Of a stretch of DNA of 55,176 nt, positions 16,965 through 26,522 are shown one piece after another; positions within the stretch are counted from its first letter, which is position 1, and every line of letters starts with the position of its first letter. The notes beneath the pieces are model-generated. The model was not told where the DNA came from and ran no database searches. It saw only the letters and a program-made list of their open reading frames with translations. The stretch is from Candidatus Zhuqueibacterota bacterium (GTDB lineage Bacteria; Zhuqueibacterota; Zhuqueibacteria; Residuimicrobiales; Residuimicrobiaceae), in the NCBI GenBank assembly GCA_963169875.1, contig CAUJEL010000139.1, forward strand, positions 1 to 55,176. The letters are read 5' to 3'. Made by a program: the position numbers and the translations under genes.

Positions 16965-19598
16965 TTGAAAAAAATGCTACTGGTTTTTCTGCTTGTCATG
17001 GCCGCAACGGTCGCATGGGCTGACATCACGCCCATTCGGGACATTCAATACACGGCCGATGCTTCGGGCGATTCGCCTTTGAAAGGCCAGACCGTCACCA
17101 TCAGCGGTGTGGTCACGGGTGAAATTTATGCTTTCAAAAATAGTTACTATTACGTCCAGGATGCCAATGCGCCCTGGTCCGGCATCAAGGTGTACGACAA
17201 AAACCACTTCGCCGCTGAGGGCGACCGCGTCACCCTGACCGGCAAGGTGGAGGAGTACAAGGGCGTTACGGAAATCACCACTGTGACGGACTTTAAAGTC
17301 GATTCCACCGGGACCACCTGGATTCAGCCGATGCCTGTGACCACCGGTGAAATCGCCACCGGCGGCGTCAATGCCGAAGCGTACGAGGGCTGTCTGATCC
17401 ACGTCGGGGCGAGCACCATCACCAACCCCAGCCTCGGCTACGGCGAATGGCAGATCGATGACGGCACCGGCCCCTGCCGCGTGGATGACGAGACCAAATA
17501 CTATTTCAAGCCGGCCAACTACACCGCGGTGCAGTCCATCACCGGCATCCTCGATTTTGCCAATGGCGATACCAAGATCGAGCCGCGGCTGGCTTACGAT
17601 GTGATTGAACAGGGCCCTTATACCCGTATCCAGCGCATTCAGCAGGTGCGCCACAGCGATCTGCTCAAGACCCCGACCAAAAACGATGCGGATTTCAGCT
17701 ATATGCTCGATGACACGGTGACCGTGCGCGGCATTGTCACCATGCCCACCGGGTTGAGCTATGCCGGTGCGGGCATCAAATTCATCTTTGCCGATCCAGA
17801 TGGCGGCCCCTGGTCCGCACTGCTCTCCTATAACTCTGATTCCACGGCCTATCCCACGCTTTATGAAGGTGATGAAATTGAGATGACGGGATATATTGAT
17901 GAATATACAACCGGACCCTCAAACATGACCGAGTTTTTCATCACCAGTCCCATCAATATTCTTGATGCCGGCAAACCCCTGCCCAAAGTGGACTCTGTGG
18001 CCACCAGCGCGCTGCGTTGGCCCACCACCGCCGAGCAGTGGGGTAATGTGTTTGTCGAAATCGGTAACGCCCGGGTGACGCGCAACAATATCCAGTATTA
18101 TCTGTTCGAGGTCAATGACGGTTCCGGCGCCTGCCGCATCTATTATGATTCGGACAGTCTGAGCGATTATCCGACCCCGCCCGTGGGCGCAGTCGCCGAA
18201 TCGATCACCGGATGGATCTATCATCATTATGGCAGCTATGCGGATTCCAGCGCCTACAATATCAATCCGCTCTACACGGAAGACATCGTATGGGGCGCTG
18301 CACCGCTGACCATTAAATCCACCACCCGCAGCGCCGTGGCCCCGCCGCCAGCCCAGGCGGTGACGGTGACGACCGTGCTCGATCCGGTGGCTAATGTGGC
18401 ATGGGCCAAACTGTTCTACAAAGTGGATGATGGCGCGTACATGGAATTACCCATGACCCTGAATGCCGGCGCTTTCACGGCGGAAATTCCGGCGCAGCCA
18501 CTGGGCAGCTATATCAGCTATTATGTCGAAGCGGAAGACAACAACGCCGTGAGAGCCTATGATCCGCCCGACCGCGTCAACGCCAACTACGCTTTTGTGG
18601 TGTTGGAGGGGCAACCCGGCATCGCGCAGATTCAATATACCATTTGGCCTTCCGGAGACAGCCCGTTCCAGGACGAAAAAGTGGTTGTTGAAGGCATCGT
18701 GACAGTGGACAGCCTGTTTTTTGCCAAATTCGGGGCCTACGCGATGCAGGATGCGCAAGGCGCCTGGAATGGTCTCTATTTCCTCGGCAAGGTTCCCAAT
18801 AATCTCCATCGCGGCGATCACGTGCGCGTTTTCGGGACGGTGGAAGATCACAACGCCGATTACCTCAGCAAATGGGAAGGCAACACGCAGATAAAAGCCG
18901 ACAGCGTGCAGATTCTCGCCCGTGTACAAGCCTTGCCCGCGGTGGAATTGGTCAAAACAGTCGATTTGACCAGCCGCAGCACAGCTTCGGAAAAATATGA
19001 GGGTGTTTTGGTGCAGGTCAAAAACGCAACCCTCACCGCCATCAATCAATACGACGTCACCATTGATGACGGCAGCGGACCGTGCCTGCTCGACGGCGAT
19101 GGCTTTGTCGGCCGTGATCAGGACAAAAACAATCTCTTTTATCTCAATCGCCTGCTCAAGTTTTTGATCGTCGGCGGGGATACGTTGCGGATTGGCGATC
19201 AGATCGATGTCGTCCAGGGTGTTTTTCTCTACAGCTTCGGCTCGCACAAGATCGAAGTTCGCGATCTGGACGATGTTGGCACGACGACGGGCGTGGAAAA
19301 TGCGGTGGTGGCGCCGCCGCTGCGCTATGCGCTGGATCAGAATTATCCCAATCCCTTCAATCCGGAGACGCGGCTCTATTTTCAATTGCCTGCAGTCCAG
19401 GATGTCAAGTTGATCATTTACAACATCCGCGGCCAGATCATCCGCCATCTGCTGGACGCGCGGATGGATGCCGGGGACCATGTGGTCAATTGGGATGGCC
19501 GGGATAACAGCGGTCAACCGGTGCCGACCGGCGTCTATATCTATCGCCTCAAAGCGGGCGATTACATGGCAGCGCGCAAGATGACGCTGGTGAAATAA
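16965..19598 (+). CDS. Secreted triple double-OB-module protein with T9SS sorting domain
   Basis: An 877-residue secreted protein. The TTG start at 16965 has AAAGGAG 7 nt upstream and opens the signal peptide (LKKMLLVFLLVMAATVAWA). Three tandem modules (about residues 21-215, 220-442 and 549-775) each pair an OB-like half (pattern V.ISGVVT...YYVQDA..PWSG...GD.VTLTG.VEEY) with a second half ending in DDGTGPCR or DGSGACR. Such OB folds occur in extracellular nuclease-associated proteins. An Ig-like insert occupies about 445-547. The end (NYPNPFNPETRLYFQLP, YNIRGQIIRHLL, GVYIYRLKAGD, RKMTLVK) is a type A T9SS sorting domain. No catalytic domain is seen; binding of nucleic acid or sugar is possible but unproven. 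Confidence 0.8.
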   Translation: MKKMLLVFLLVMAATVAWADITPIRDIQYTADASGDSPLKGQTVTISGVVTGEIYAFKNSYYYVQDANAPWSGIKVYDKNHFAAEGDRVTLTGKVEEYKGVTEITTVTDFKVDSTGTTWIQPMPVTTGEIATGGVNAEAYEGCLIHVGASTITNPSLGYGEWQIDDGTGPCRVDDETKYYFKPANYTAVQSITGILDFANGDTKIEPRLAYDVIEQGPYTRIQRIQQVRHSDLLKTPTKNDADFSYMLDDTVTVRGIVTMPTGLSYAGAGIKFIFADPDGGPWSALLSYNSDSTAYPTLYEGDEIEMTGYIDEYTTGPSNMTEFFITSPINILDAGKPLPKVDSVATSALRWPTTAEQWGNVFVEIGNARVTRNNIQYYLFEVNDGSGACRIYYDSDSLSDYPTPPVGAVAESITGWIYHHYGSYADSSAYNINPLYTEDIVWGAAPLTIKSTTRSAVAPPPAQAVTVTTVLDPVANVAWAKLFYKVDDGAYMELPMTLNAGAFTAEIPAQPLGSYISYYVEAEDNNAVRAYDPPDRVNANYAFVVLEGQPGIAQIQYTIWPSGDSPFQDEKVVVEGIVTVDSLFFAKFGAYAMQDAQGAWNGLYFLGKVPNNLHRGDHVRVFGTVEDHNADYLSKWEGNTQIKADSVQILARVQALPAVELVKTVDLTSRSTASEKYEGVLVQVKNATLTAINQYDVTIDDGSGPCLLDGDGFVGRDQDKNNLFYLNRLLKFLIVGGDTLRIGDQIDVVQGVFLYSFGSHKIEVRDLDDVGTTTGVENAVVAPPLRYALDQNYPNPFNPETRLYFQLPAVQDVKLIIYNIRGQIIRHLLDARMDAGDHVVNWDGRDNSGQPVPTGVYIYRLKAGDYMAARKMTLVK

Positions 19599-19906
19599 GC
19601 TAGATCTCACGCCACGCCCGCTTTATGGAACTCCGGGGCCGTTGTTTCCAGCGGCCCCGGTAATACCGCAGGCGCGGCCGGATGCCCGTCTTATGAAAGT
19701 TCGTGGGACGGAGTTAGCAAGTTCTCCCGCAGAGGCGCTGAGGCGCCGGGAAAAAATATTCCGCAGGCCCGTAAAGAATGCGCAGACGAGTTTTTGTTCA
19801 AGTTTCAGTTTGGGAACGAAAAACATCTGCCTGGCCCCAGAAGCGGCCGGATTGGCGTCCCACGGAGGGCCGAGGGACGGAGTTATAACTTGGAATTGAT
19901 CATTAA
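19599..19906. other. 308-bp gap with strong hairpin and short repeats
   Basis: No credible gene. A 9-bp perfect stem CCGGGGCCG (19633-19641) and CGGCCCCGG (19652-19660) with a 10-nt loop lies 35 bp after the preceding stop; it lacks a T-run, so it is not a classic terminator. GGGACGGAGTTA occurs twice (19705-19716 and 19874-19885), the second inside a CGTCCC/GGGACG inverted repeat. A CGCAGAGGCGCTGAGG patch near 19729 resembles the dispersed repeats elsewhere in the window. Confidence 0.6.
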
Positions 19907-21415
19907 ATGATGAAACACAAAATCAAAAACATTTGCATCTTACTGCTGCTGATTTTGGCCGTCAGCTGCGGACTGAAGGATCCTTTCGGCGACGATCGGA
20001 CGTCAAAGCCGGTCGGCAATCTGCCGCCCGAAACCCATCTTTTCCTGCACGTCAACCAATCCCAGCGCACTGTCAACGATACCCTGGGAAATGGCCAGAT
20101 CGTGGTCAAGATTTACACCGTGGGGCTGGATACCACGCCCAGCCGTCAGATCGTGCGTTGGTGGGGCGATGATCCGGACGGCGCCGTCGCCGGCTATTAT
20201 TACCAGTGGGACTATCAGGCAGAGCCGGTTTTTACAACCGCCGAGTTTGACACTTTCTACGTGCCCATCCGCAGCCAATACGACGAATTTTCTTTCAAGG
20301 TCTGGGCGGTGGATAACCAGGGACTGCAGGACCCGACCCCTGCTGAACTGCGATTTCCGGTTTACAACACACCACCCACCATCTCTTTTCGTCTCAATTC
20401 CAATCCACGGGTTGTGGGAAATCAGAATGTCACAGCCCATACCTTCCCGACGCGGACCTTTGTCTGGGACAGCCACGATGATGACGGCCGCGAGACCATC
20501 ACCGGCATCTATTATGCCCTGGATGACACAACGGCATGGACGCAACTGCCCGGCGATGCCGATCAGGTGACGCTGCGCGGCATTGTCCCCGGTGAACACC
20601 GGTTCTTCGTCAGAGCGCAAGACGTGTCCGGCGCCACGAGTCCGGTCATCTCTTTTCCGGACCCGTCTGATTCGCAGTCACCCTTGCACTGGGTGGTAAA
20701 ACCGGTGGCAGGCGAAATCCTTCTCGTCAATGATTTTGCCCAGGATCAAACGCTCTATCAGGTGCAAGCTTTTTACACCGGCATTCTCGATCAGCTGGTC
20801 GGAACAAATGGTTATTCAGTTTGGGAAATTGGCTCGGATAGAACGCCCTTGATCAATTCTGAAAATGCGCTGCCCTACTCACCCGTCGATATCGAAGCCA
20901 ATTTTTCCTATTTCAAAAAAGTCATCTGGTTTGCGCATCTCGGCCGCCCCAATTTGAGCGACGCGGGTCTCAGCATCACGCGCTTTATGAAGAACGGCGG
21001 CAAGATCTTTATCAGCAACGGCAATGAGGAACGGCCGGACACCACGTGGACGTTCACCAACATCGATTCGGTATACCGCCTCAATCCCGGCGGTCGCCTG
21101 CTGGCCGGCATCGATGTCCCGGCCAGTTTCGGCACCGGCCAGGACGACGCCCTGATGCTCAGCCTCGGCAAGCTCGTGGGCAATCGCGTCTCCGCCCTGA
21201 TCCCCGGGCCCGATGCCGATGTGGTTTACCGCATGCAGGAAGATTCCACGGCAACGGTTACTGTCCCGTATGCGGGCTCTCCTCCGGTGGGTATACGCTA
21301 TCGTATTGGTACAGGCGAATGTATCTATTTTTCGCTGCCGTTGCATTATTGCGATGGCAGGAAGAATATGACTGAAGTGTTCCGTTACCTTTTATTTGAA
21401 GAATTTGGTTCCTAA
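19907..21415 (+). CDS. Large lipoprotein, first gene of receptor operon
   Basis: A 502-residue protein with a lipoprotein signal peptide (lipobox LAVSC, Cys near residue 22). Residues about 40-250 contain two fibronectin/Ig-like repeats (IVRWWGDDPDGAVAGYYYQWD and TRTFVWDSHDDDGRETITGIYYALDD). The C-terminal half (EILLVNDFAQDQ, then VIWFAHLGRPNLSDAGLSITRFMKNGGKIFISNG) has the look of a Rossmann/GATase1-like DUF4350 or ThuA-type domain. Function is unknown; envelope location is clear from the lipobox. It ends 3 bp before the TonB-dependent receptor gene, so the two are co-translated and may form an outer-membrane complex. Confidence 0.72.
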   Translation: MMKHKIKNICILLLLILAVSCGLKDPFGDDRTSKPVGNLPPETHLFLHVNQSQRTVNDTLGNGQIVVKIYTVGLDTTPSRQIVRWWGDDPDGAVAGYYYQWDYQAEPVFTTAEFDTFYVPIRSQYDEFSFKVWAVDNQGLQDPTPAELRFPVYNTPPTISFRLNSNPRVVGNQNVTAHTFPTRTFVWDSHDDDGRETITGIYYALDDTTAWTQLPGDADQVTLRGIVPGEHRFFVRAQDVSGATSPVISFPDPSDSQSPLHWVVKPVAGEILLVNDFAQDQTLYQVQAFYTGILDQLVGTNGYSVWEIGSDRTPLINSENALPYSPVDIEANFSYFKKVIWFAHLGRPNLSDAGLSITRFMKNGGKIFISNGNEERPDTTWTFTNIDSVYRLNPGGRLLAGIDVPASFGTGQDDALMLSLGKLVGNRVSALIPGPDADVVYRMQEDSTATVTVPYAGSPPVGIRYRIGTGECIYFSLPLHYCDGRKNMTEVFRYLLFEEFGS

Positions 21416-21418
21416 TCC

Positions 21419-24124
21419 ATGAAAAAGAGATACCTGTTTTTTACGGCCCTCCTCAGCCTGTGCACGCTCGCCGCGGGACAATCCACGGTGATCAGCGGCC
21501 GGGTCACGGATAAAAAAACCGGCGAGCCTTTGCCGGGGGCCAATATCATTGTGCCCGGCACCTATAAAGGGGCCGTGACCAAAATGGATGGTTCCTACGA
21601 GATCGCCGGGCTTGCGCCCGGAGACTATGATCTCAAGGCCTCCATGATCGGTTATACGGTGCAGCTCCGCACCGGCATCCGCGTCGAAGCCCAGAAGACG
21701 GTGCAGGTCCATTTCAATCTTGAGTCCACGGTGCTGGCGCTGGGACAAACCGTCGAGGTGATCGGCGAAAAGCCGCTCTTTGAAACCGACATCACCGCTT
21801 CACAGCAGCGCCTCTCCTCCGAAGAGATCAAGCAAAAAGTGGTCGAGAACGTCAACGACCTGGTTGGCGAACAGCTGGGCGTGGTGGTGCAGGACAACAA
21901 AATCCATATCCGCGGCGGCCGCGCTGATGAGAGCCTCTACATCATCGATGGACAATCCGTCAAGGATCCCCTGTCGGGGTATTCCAATACGCTCTACGTC
22001 AACGCTTCCGCCATCAAGGATCTCAAAGTCATCACCGGCGGATTCGACGCCGAGTATGGCCAGGCCATGTCCGGCGTCGTCGATATTGAAACCAAAGAAG
22101 GCGATGATGAGTATACCGGGGGCTTGAGCATTAAATCGGACAACCTGCTCAGGAAGATGGTCAAGGGGTTCAACAGCGATATCGCCCAGTTCACCATCGG
22201 GGGACCGGAACCTCTGTCGACCTATCTGCTGCCCGGCAAGGTCAATTTCTTTCTCAGCGGCTATGGTCATATCACGGACACCTACCTGCCAAAAGCGAGC
22301 AAATTGTATCCCTCCAAAAGCGCCTATGAGAAATTTGCACCGCGAGAAGAGAATGACTGGCACCTCATGGCCAAATTGTCCTGGACCATCAAGCCCGGGA
22401 AAAAGCTGACGCTTTCCCATGACCAGTCTCTCAACATCAACCAGGGCTATTTCACCCCGGTCATCATGGATGCGCGCGGATTTCCGTACGAATACGCCAG
22501 GATGCTGGATCATTACAATACCCTCACCAAGGAAACCACGCTCACCAACGCCCAATGGGTGCATACGATCAACAACCGCACCTTTTACCGGTTGAGTTTT
22601 TCCCGCTTTTTCACCAGCATCCACTCGGCGGTACAGAATAAGAACTGGAGCGACTACCAGCAGCAGCTCGATCTCGAGCCCATCTATTACGTCCCGGATA
22701 CCCAGGGCAATGTCCAGACCCGGTTCGGCGATGGCTTTTGGGATACCGGCGATGCCGAGGGCTGGTACGATTATTTCAGCGACAATTATACCTTAAAGGG
22801 CGATCTCACCACCCAGCCCAATGACAAGCACTCCATCAAGACCGGCTTTGAAGCGCGTTATACCGACATGCAAGTGGTGGACATCAACGCCCCCTGGTAT
22901 GGCGAAACCGGCCTGGGCCGCAATCACGACTATTTTCGCGTTTATCCCAATGATGGCGCCTTTTACATTCAGGACCGGGTGACCTATGACGGCATGATCG
23001 TCAATCTCGGGCTGCGCTATGATTACTGGTTTCCGGGCAAGTTCGTCGATGACGCCATCAATGATTCCAATACGGTCACGATCACCGATGCCGCGCGCGA
23101 GAAATATCGCAACGAGACCTTTGAGGTATTCGGCATGCGCGGCAAAGGGCACCTCAGTCCGCGCCTGGGCATCAGCCATCCGGTTACGGACAACGATGTG
23201 CTCTATCTTCATTACGGCCATTTCTCGCAGCAACCCAAGGGCCAGTATGTGTATGCCAAGTTGCGCTCGACCTCGGAAGCCACCTATCAGCTCTTTGGCA
23301 ATCCCAATCTCAAACCCACCACGACGGTGGCTTATGAGATCGGCCTGAAGCATCGTTTCAATGCCAACCAGACACTGGAGATCAAGGCCTATTACAAGGA
23401 CATGTTCGACTATCCGACCGCGGCGTCCATTCGCAAATACAGTCCGAGGTACGGCAACATCAGCTTTTTGATGTATGTGAACATGGATTACGCGCGCTCC
23501 CGCGGCATCGAGATGCGTTTCCGGCGCCGCTACTCCAAATTTTTGAGCGGCAATATCGATTTCACCTATGCGCTGGCCACGGGCAAGAGTTCAACCCCCA
23601 ACACGAATCTGCTGGTGGTAGCCGGCAAGGTGAGTGAGAAGCCGTTGCGCGAGAGCCGCCTCAGCTGGGACCGGCCGTATCGCTTGTCTTCGGACATCTA
23701 TTTTGACATGCCGCAGGACGCCAATATCCGCTTGCTGGGCATGCGTTTGCCTGAGAACTGGGGTCTGACGTTGCGCTGGGAGTATGAATCCGGAAAGCGA
23801 TATCAGCGGATCATTGATGTGGCCAATAACATCTATGAGAAGGACGAAAACGGCAGTCTTTCGGATCCCTGGATGCGCGTCGATCTCAAATGGTACAAGG
23901 ATTTTGAAATCGCCCGGATGCGTTTTTCGCTGTTTATCGAAGCGGAAAATCTTTTGAACACGAAAGTGCCGCGTATCATCAATCCGGTGACCGGCCGGCC
24001 CTTTGAACCGGGTGATCTCATTCCGGTCACCTGGCACGATGAACCCATGGATCTGCCCGCGGATAATCCGGCGCGCTACGATTGGCCGAGGCGGGTCATG
24101 ACCGGGCTGGAGATGAGATTCTGA
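21419..24124 (+). CDS. TonB-dependent receptor with carboxypeptidase-like N-domain
   Basis: A 901-residue outer-membrane receptor. It has a signal peptide of about 20 residues and a carboxypeptidase-regulatory-like beta-sandwich (about 22-100: SGRVTDKKTGEPLPGANI, DGSYEIAGLAPGDY). The plug domain (about 115-230) includes IHIRGGRADESLYIIDGQSV and GFDAEYGQAMSGVVDIET. A long beta-barrel ends in the aromatic GLEMRF, as expected for Bam-inserted barrels. Energy comes from TonB-ExbBD, not present here. Substrate is unknown. The stop codon overlaps the next ATG by one base, giving strong coupling to the PorV-like gene. Confidence 0.9.
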   Translation: MKKRYLFFTALLSLCTLAAGQSTVISGRVTDKKTGEPLPGANIIVPGTYKGAVTKMDGSYEIAGLAPGDYDLKASMIGYTVQLRTGIRVEAQKTVQVHFNLESTVLALGQTVEVIGEKPLFETDITASQQRLSSEEIKQKVVENVNDLVGEQLGVVVQDNKIHIRGGRADESLYIIDGQSVKDPLSGYSNTLYVNASAIKDLKVITGGFDAEYGQAMSGVVDIETKEGDDEYTGGLSIKSDNLLRKMVKGFNSDIAQFTIGGPEPLSTYLLPGKVNFFLSGYGHITDTYLPKASKLYPSKSAYEKFAPREENDWHLMAKLSWTIKPGKKLTLSHDQSLNINQGYFTPVIMDARGFPYEYARMLDHYNTLTKETTLTNAQWVHTINNRTFYRLSFSRFFTSIHSAVQNKNWSDYQQQLDLEPIYYVPDTQGNVQTRFGDGFWDTGDAEGWYDYFSDNYTLKGDLTTQPNDKHSIKTGFEARYTDMQVVDINAPWYGETGLGRNHDYFRVYPNDGAFYIQDRVTYDGMIVNLGLRYDYWFPGKFVDDAINDSNTVTITDAAREKYRNETFEVFGMRGKGHLSPRLGISHPVTDNDVLYLHYGHFSQQPKGQYVYAKLRSTSEATYQLFGNPNLKPTTTVAYEIGLKHRFNANQTLEIKAYYKDMFDYPTAASIRKYSPRYGNISFLMYVNMDYARSRGIEMRFRRRYSKFLSGNIDFTYALATGKSSTPNTNLLVVAGKVSEKPLRESRLSWDRPYRLSSDIYFDMPQDANIRLLGMRLPENWGLTLRWEYESGKRYQRIIDVANNIYEKDENGSLSDPWMRVDLKWYKDFEIARMRFSLFIEAENLLNTKVPRIINPVTGRPFEPGDLIPVTWHDEPMDLPADNPARYDWPRRVMTGLEMRF

Positions 24125-25149
24125 TGAAACGAGCCAATACCTATTTTAACAAGAGTGCAGGTGTGTCCAAAAAATACATTTTGCTGATAGCCGCGTTTTT
24201 CGCACTGCAGGTGAACGCCCAGGGGCTGCTGCCCAGGCTGGGTGAACAGCGCGCGGGGACCGCGGCGGTCACCTTTCTGAAAATCGGCATCGGCGCCCGC
24301 GCCAATGCCATGGGCGGCGCCTATGTGGCCATGGCCAATGACGCCTCAGCCATGTACTGGAATCCGGCCGGCCTGGTGCAATCCGGCAAGAATGAACTGG
24401 CCGTCTCGCATCTGGATTGGCTGGTGGATGTGGATTATGAATATCTCGGCTATGTCCATCAGATCACGCCCAATCTCGGGGTGGGCGCTTTTGCCGGCTA
24501 TCTCCATTTTGACGATATGCCGGTGACGACCGAGTACCATCCCTATGGCAATGGCGAGTATTTCTCCTACAGCGATCTGGTCGCCGGCATCACCGGGTCG
24601 CTCAAAATGACGGACCGGTTTTCCTTCGGCGTGACGGTCAAGTATGTGCGCGAGGAGCTGGCGGATTTGGCCATGGACGGCGTGATGCTGGATTTGGGAA
24701 CCTATTACTGGACTGGTTACAGGAGCCTGCGCATCGCCGCGGCCATGCGCAATTTTGGCAACGACCTGCGCCCCGAAGGCACATACGAACGCCGGAAAAC
24801 CAGCGGCACCACCACGACCAATTTCCAGTCTTTCTCGCCGCCGACGCTCTTTACGTTGGGCGCGGCCATGGATGTCTATGAAAAGAAATCGCATCTGCTG
24901 ACCGCCTCGGTGCAGATGAATCACCCCATGGATGATCAGGAAAATTTCGTCATGGGTGGAGAGTATCGCTATCGCCGCCTCTTCTTTCTCCGGGGAGGCT
25001 ATCGCGCCAGTATGGATGAAAACCAGTGGACCTTTGGCGGCGGCGCCTGTTTTCTGCTCAAAGGCGTACGGATGAAAATTGATTATGCCTATGCGGATTA
25101 TACCCATTTGACCATGACACAACAGTTTACCTTTGGATTTGAGTTTTAA
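24124..25149 (+). CDS. PorV/PorQ-family outer-membrane protein
   Basis: A 341-residue protein with signal peptide (KKYILLIAAFFALQVNAQ) and the hallmark PorV/PorQ start AGTAAVTFLKIGIGARANAMGG...ANDASAMYWNPAGL. The rest is a beta-barrel of the FadL-like fold, ending FTFGFEF. PorV is an outer-membrane partner of type IX secretion that delivers cargo to the attachment complex; PorQ and many paralogues have less defined roles. Here it is locked between a TonB-dependent receptor (1-bp overlap) and a lipoprotein (0-bp gap), and two sorting-domain proteins lie upstream, so a dedicated export or attachment role is plausible. It may equally be a general PorV paralogue. Confidence 0.85.
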   Translation: MKRANTYFNKSAGVSKKYILLIAAFFALQVNAQGLLPRLGEQRAGTAAVTFLKIGIGARANAMGGAYVAMANDASAMYWNPAGLVQSGKNELAVSHLDWLVDVDYEYLGYVHQITPNLGVGAFAGYLHFDDMPVTTEYHPYGNGEYFSYSDLVAGITGSLKMTDRFSFGVTVKYVREELADLAMDGVMLDLGTYYWTGYRSLRIAAAMRNFGNDLRPEGTYERRKTSGTTTTNFQSFSPPTLFTLGAAMDVYEKKSHLLTASVQMNHPMDDQENFVMGGEYRYRRLFFLRGGYRASMDENQWTFGGGACFLLKGVRMKIDYAYADYTHLTMTQQFTFGFEF

Positions 25150-26388
25150 ATGAAGAAAACCAATTTGACCATAATACTGGGCGCTCTGTCGCTCCTGCTG
25201 GCCTGCGAGATGGACAAGATGCCTCTGCCCAGTCCACGCGCGGCCAATTCATCCTTTGGCGCCAATGACACCAGTTACGTGGAATTGAATCCCGTTTGGG
25301 ATTCCGATTATCTGGGTGTGAATCTGGATGCGCCGAGTGACCTGACCATGGGACCCGATGGCATCCTCTATCTGGCTGACCAGGAGGGAGGTCGTATTCA
25401 CGCCTTTTCAAAGGCTGGCACCCGCTTGACCGGTCATGGGCTGGATCAAATTAATGGTGTGCCGGTACCAAGCGGTCTGGATATGGACAGCAAGCTCAAT
25501 TTATTGATCGTCAACGGCAGCCCCACCATATATGCCTGGAACCAGTACCTCAATCTCTCCGAAATCGACTCGATCGCGGCCAAGGGGGTCTATTGGGACC
25601 GCGCCGGGAATGATACGCTGCACCTCACTTTTGCAGAATACCGGGACCGGCTGAGTTCAGGTTCCTCTCTTTCGCTGCGGTACTATCTCTTCAAAAAAGA
25701 CGATGCGGCGGTCCAAGCCGCTCGCGAGGCCTATCCGCTCTACCAGGCTGCTGAAAACGATGCCCGGTTTAATGGCGTGGCCTCCGGCAAGTATGGTTCG
25801 GAATTTTTCTATATCACCGAGAGCAATTATGACCGGATCTATCAATTGCGCCTGATACCTGATTTGGCGCTCAAAGGCCGGGGAAGACAGCTATTGTTTC
25901 ACTACACAGCCATTTTCGAAAAAGTAGTTGCCGCGTACGGATCCGGGTCCGGCACAGTGGACAATCCCTGGGCGATCACGGCCGACAGCGATGAGAACCT
26001 CTACTTTACACAACTGGGCGGCAATTTCAAGGTGCAAAAGCTGCTTGCGGAGACCTTTGCGCCGCGCTATGTGCTCTATCAACACGCCATCATGGATCTG
26101 GATCGTTTCAATGCCCCCATGGACGTGGCGCTGGACGATGCGGGAAATATATTTGTCATGGATGCGGGCGCGGGGTCGGTCTACAAATTTGCCAACGCAG
26201 GCGTGGCCGCGGGCGCGCTTATGCCTTTGGGCAATAAGGGCCTGGCAATAACGAACTTTATTGAAGGCCGCGGACTCTTGGTCAGCGACAATGTGGTCTA
26301 TGTGGTCGAACAGGGCGCCCGGCGCATTCGCAGGTTTCAATATTCCGTCTCGGACTCCGATCTGCCGGATGACGAGAAGAAGCCCTAA
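25150..26388 (+). CDS. NHL/beta-propeller-like lipoprotein
   Basis: A 412-residue lipoprotein (lipobox LLLAC, Cys near residue 19) that begins on the base after the PorV-like stop codon. Repeats of the NHL/SMP-30 type are visible: APSDLTMGPDGILYLADQEGGRIHAFS, NPWAITADSDENLYFTQLGG, APMDVALDDAGNIFVMDAGAGSVYKF. A lower-similarity insert of about 100 residues separates the first blades from the later ones. Such propellers serve as binding scaffolds on the outer membrane. The C-terminal tail DDEKKP is charged. Last gene of the four-gene coupled unit; the next gene starts 134 bp later. Confidence 0.75.
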   Translation: MKKTNLTIILGALSLLLACEMDKMPLPSPRAANSSFGANDTSYVELNPVWDSDYLGVNLDAPSDLTMGPDGILYLADQEGGRIHAFSKAGTRLTGHGLDQINGVPVPSGLDMDSKLNLLIVNGSPTIYAWNQYLNLSEIDSIAAKGVYWDRAGNDTLHLTFAEYRDRLSSGSSLSLRYYLFKKDDAAVQAAREAYPLYQAAENDARFNGVASGKYGSEFFYITESNYDRIYQLRLIPDLALKGRGRQLLFHYTAIFEKVVAAYGSGSGTVDNPWAITADSDENLYFTQLGGNFKVQKLLAETFAPRYVLYQHAIMDLDRFNAPMDVALDDAGNIFVMDAGAGSVYKFANAGVAAGALMPLGNKGLAITNFIEGRGLLVSDNVVYVVEQGARRIRRFQYSVSDSDLPDDEKKP

Positions 26389-26522
26389 CATCATCATCAT
26401 GTGAAAAGGAGGAGAAAGACGCAAACAGGTGATGTACGCAAGTGAGTAAAAAGGCATCTGGGGTGTGTGGTTTGGGTAGCAATTTTTAAGTAAAAAAATT
26501 AGTAACAAGGAGGAAACCGTTT

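Noticed and set aside
18447-19610. 387-codon minus-strand frame opposite the OB-module gene
   Set aside because: Covers the sorting domain in antisense and has no recognisable domain.
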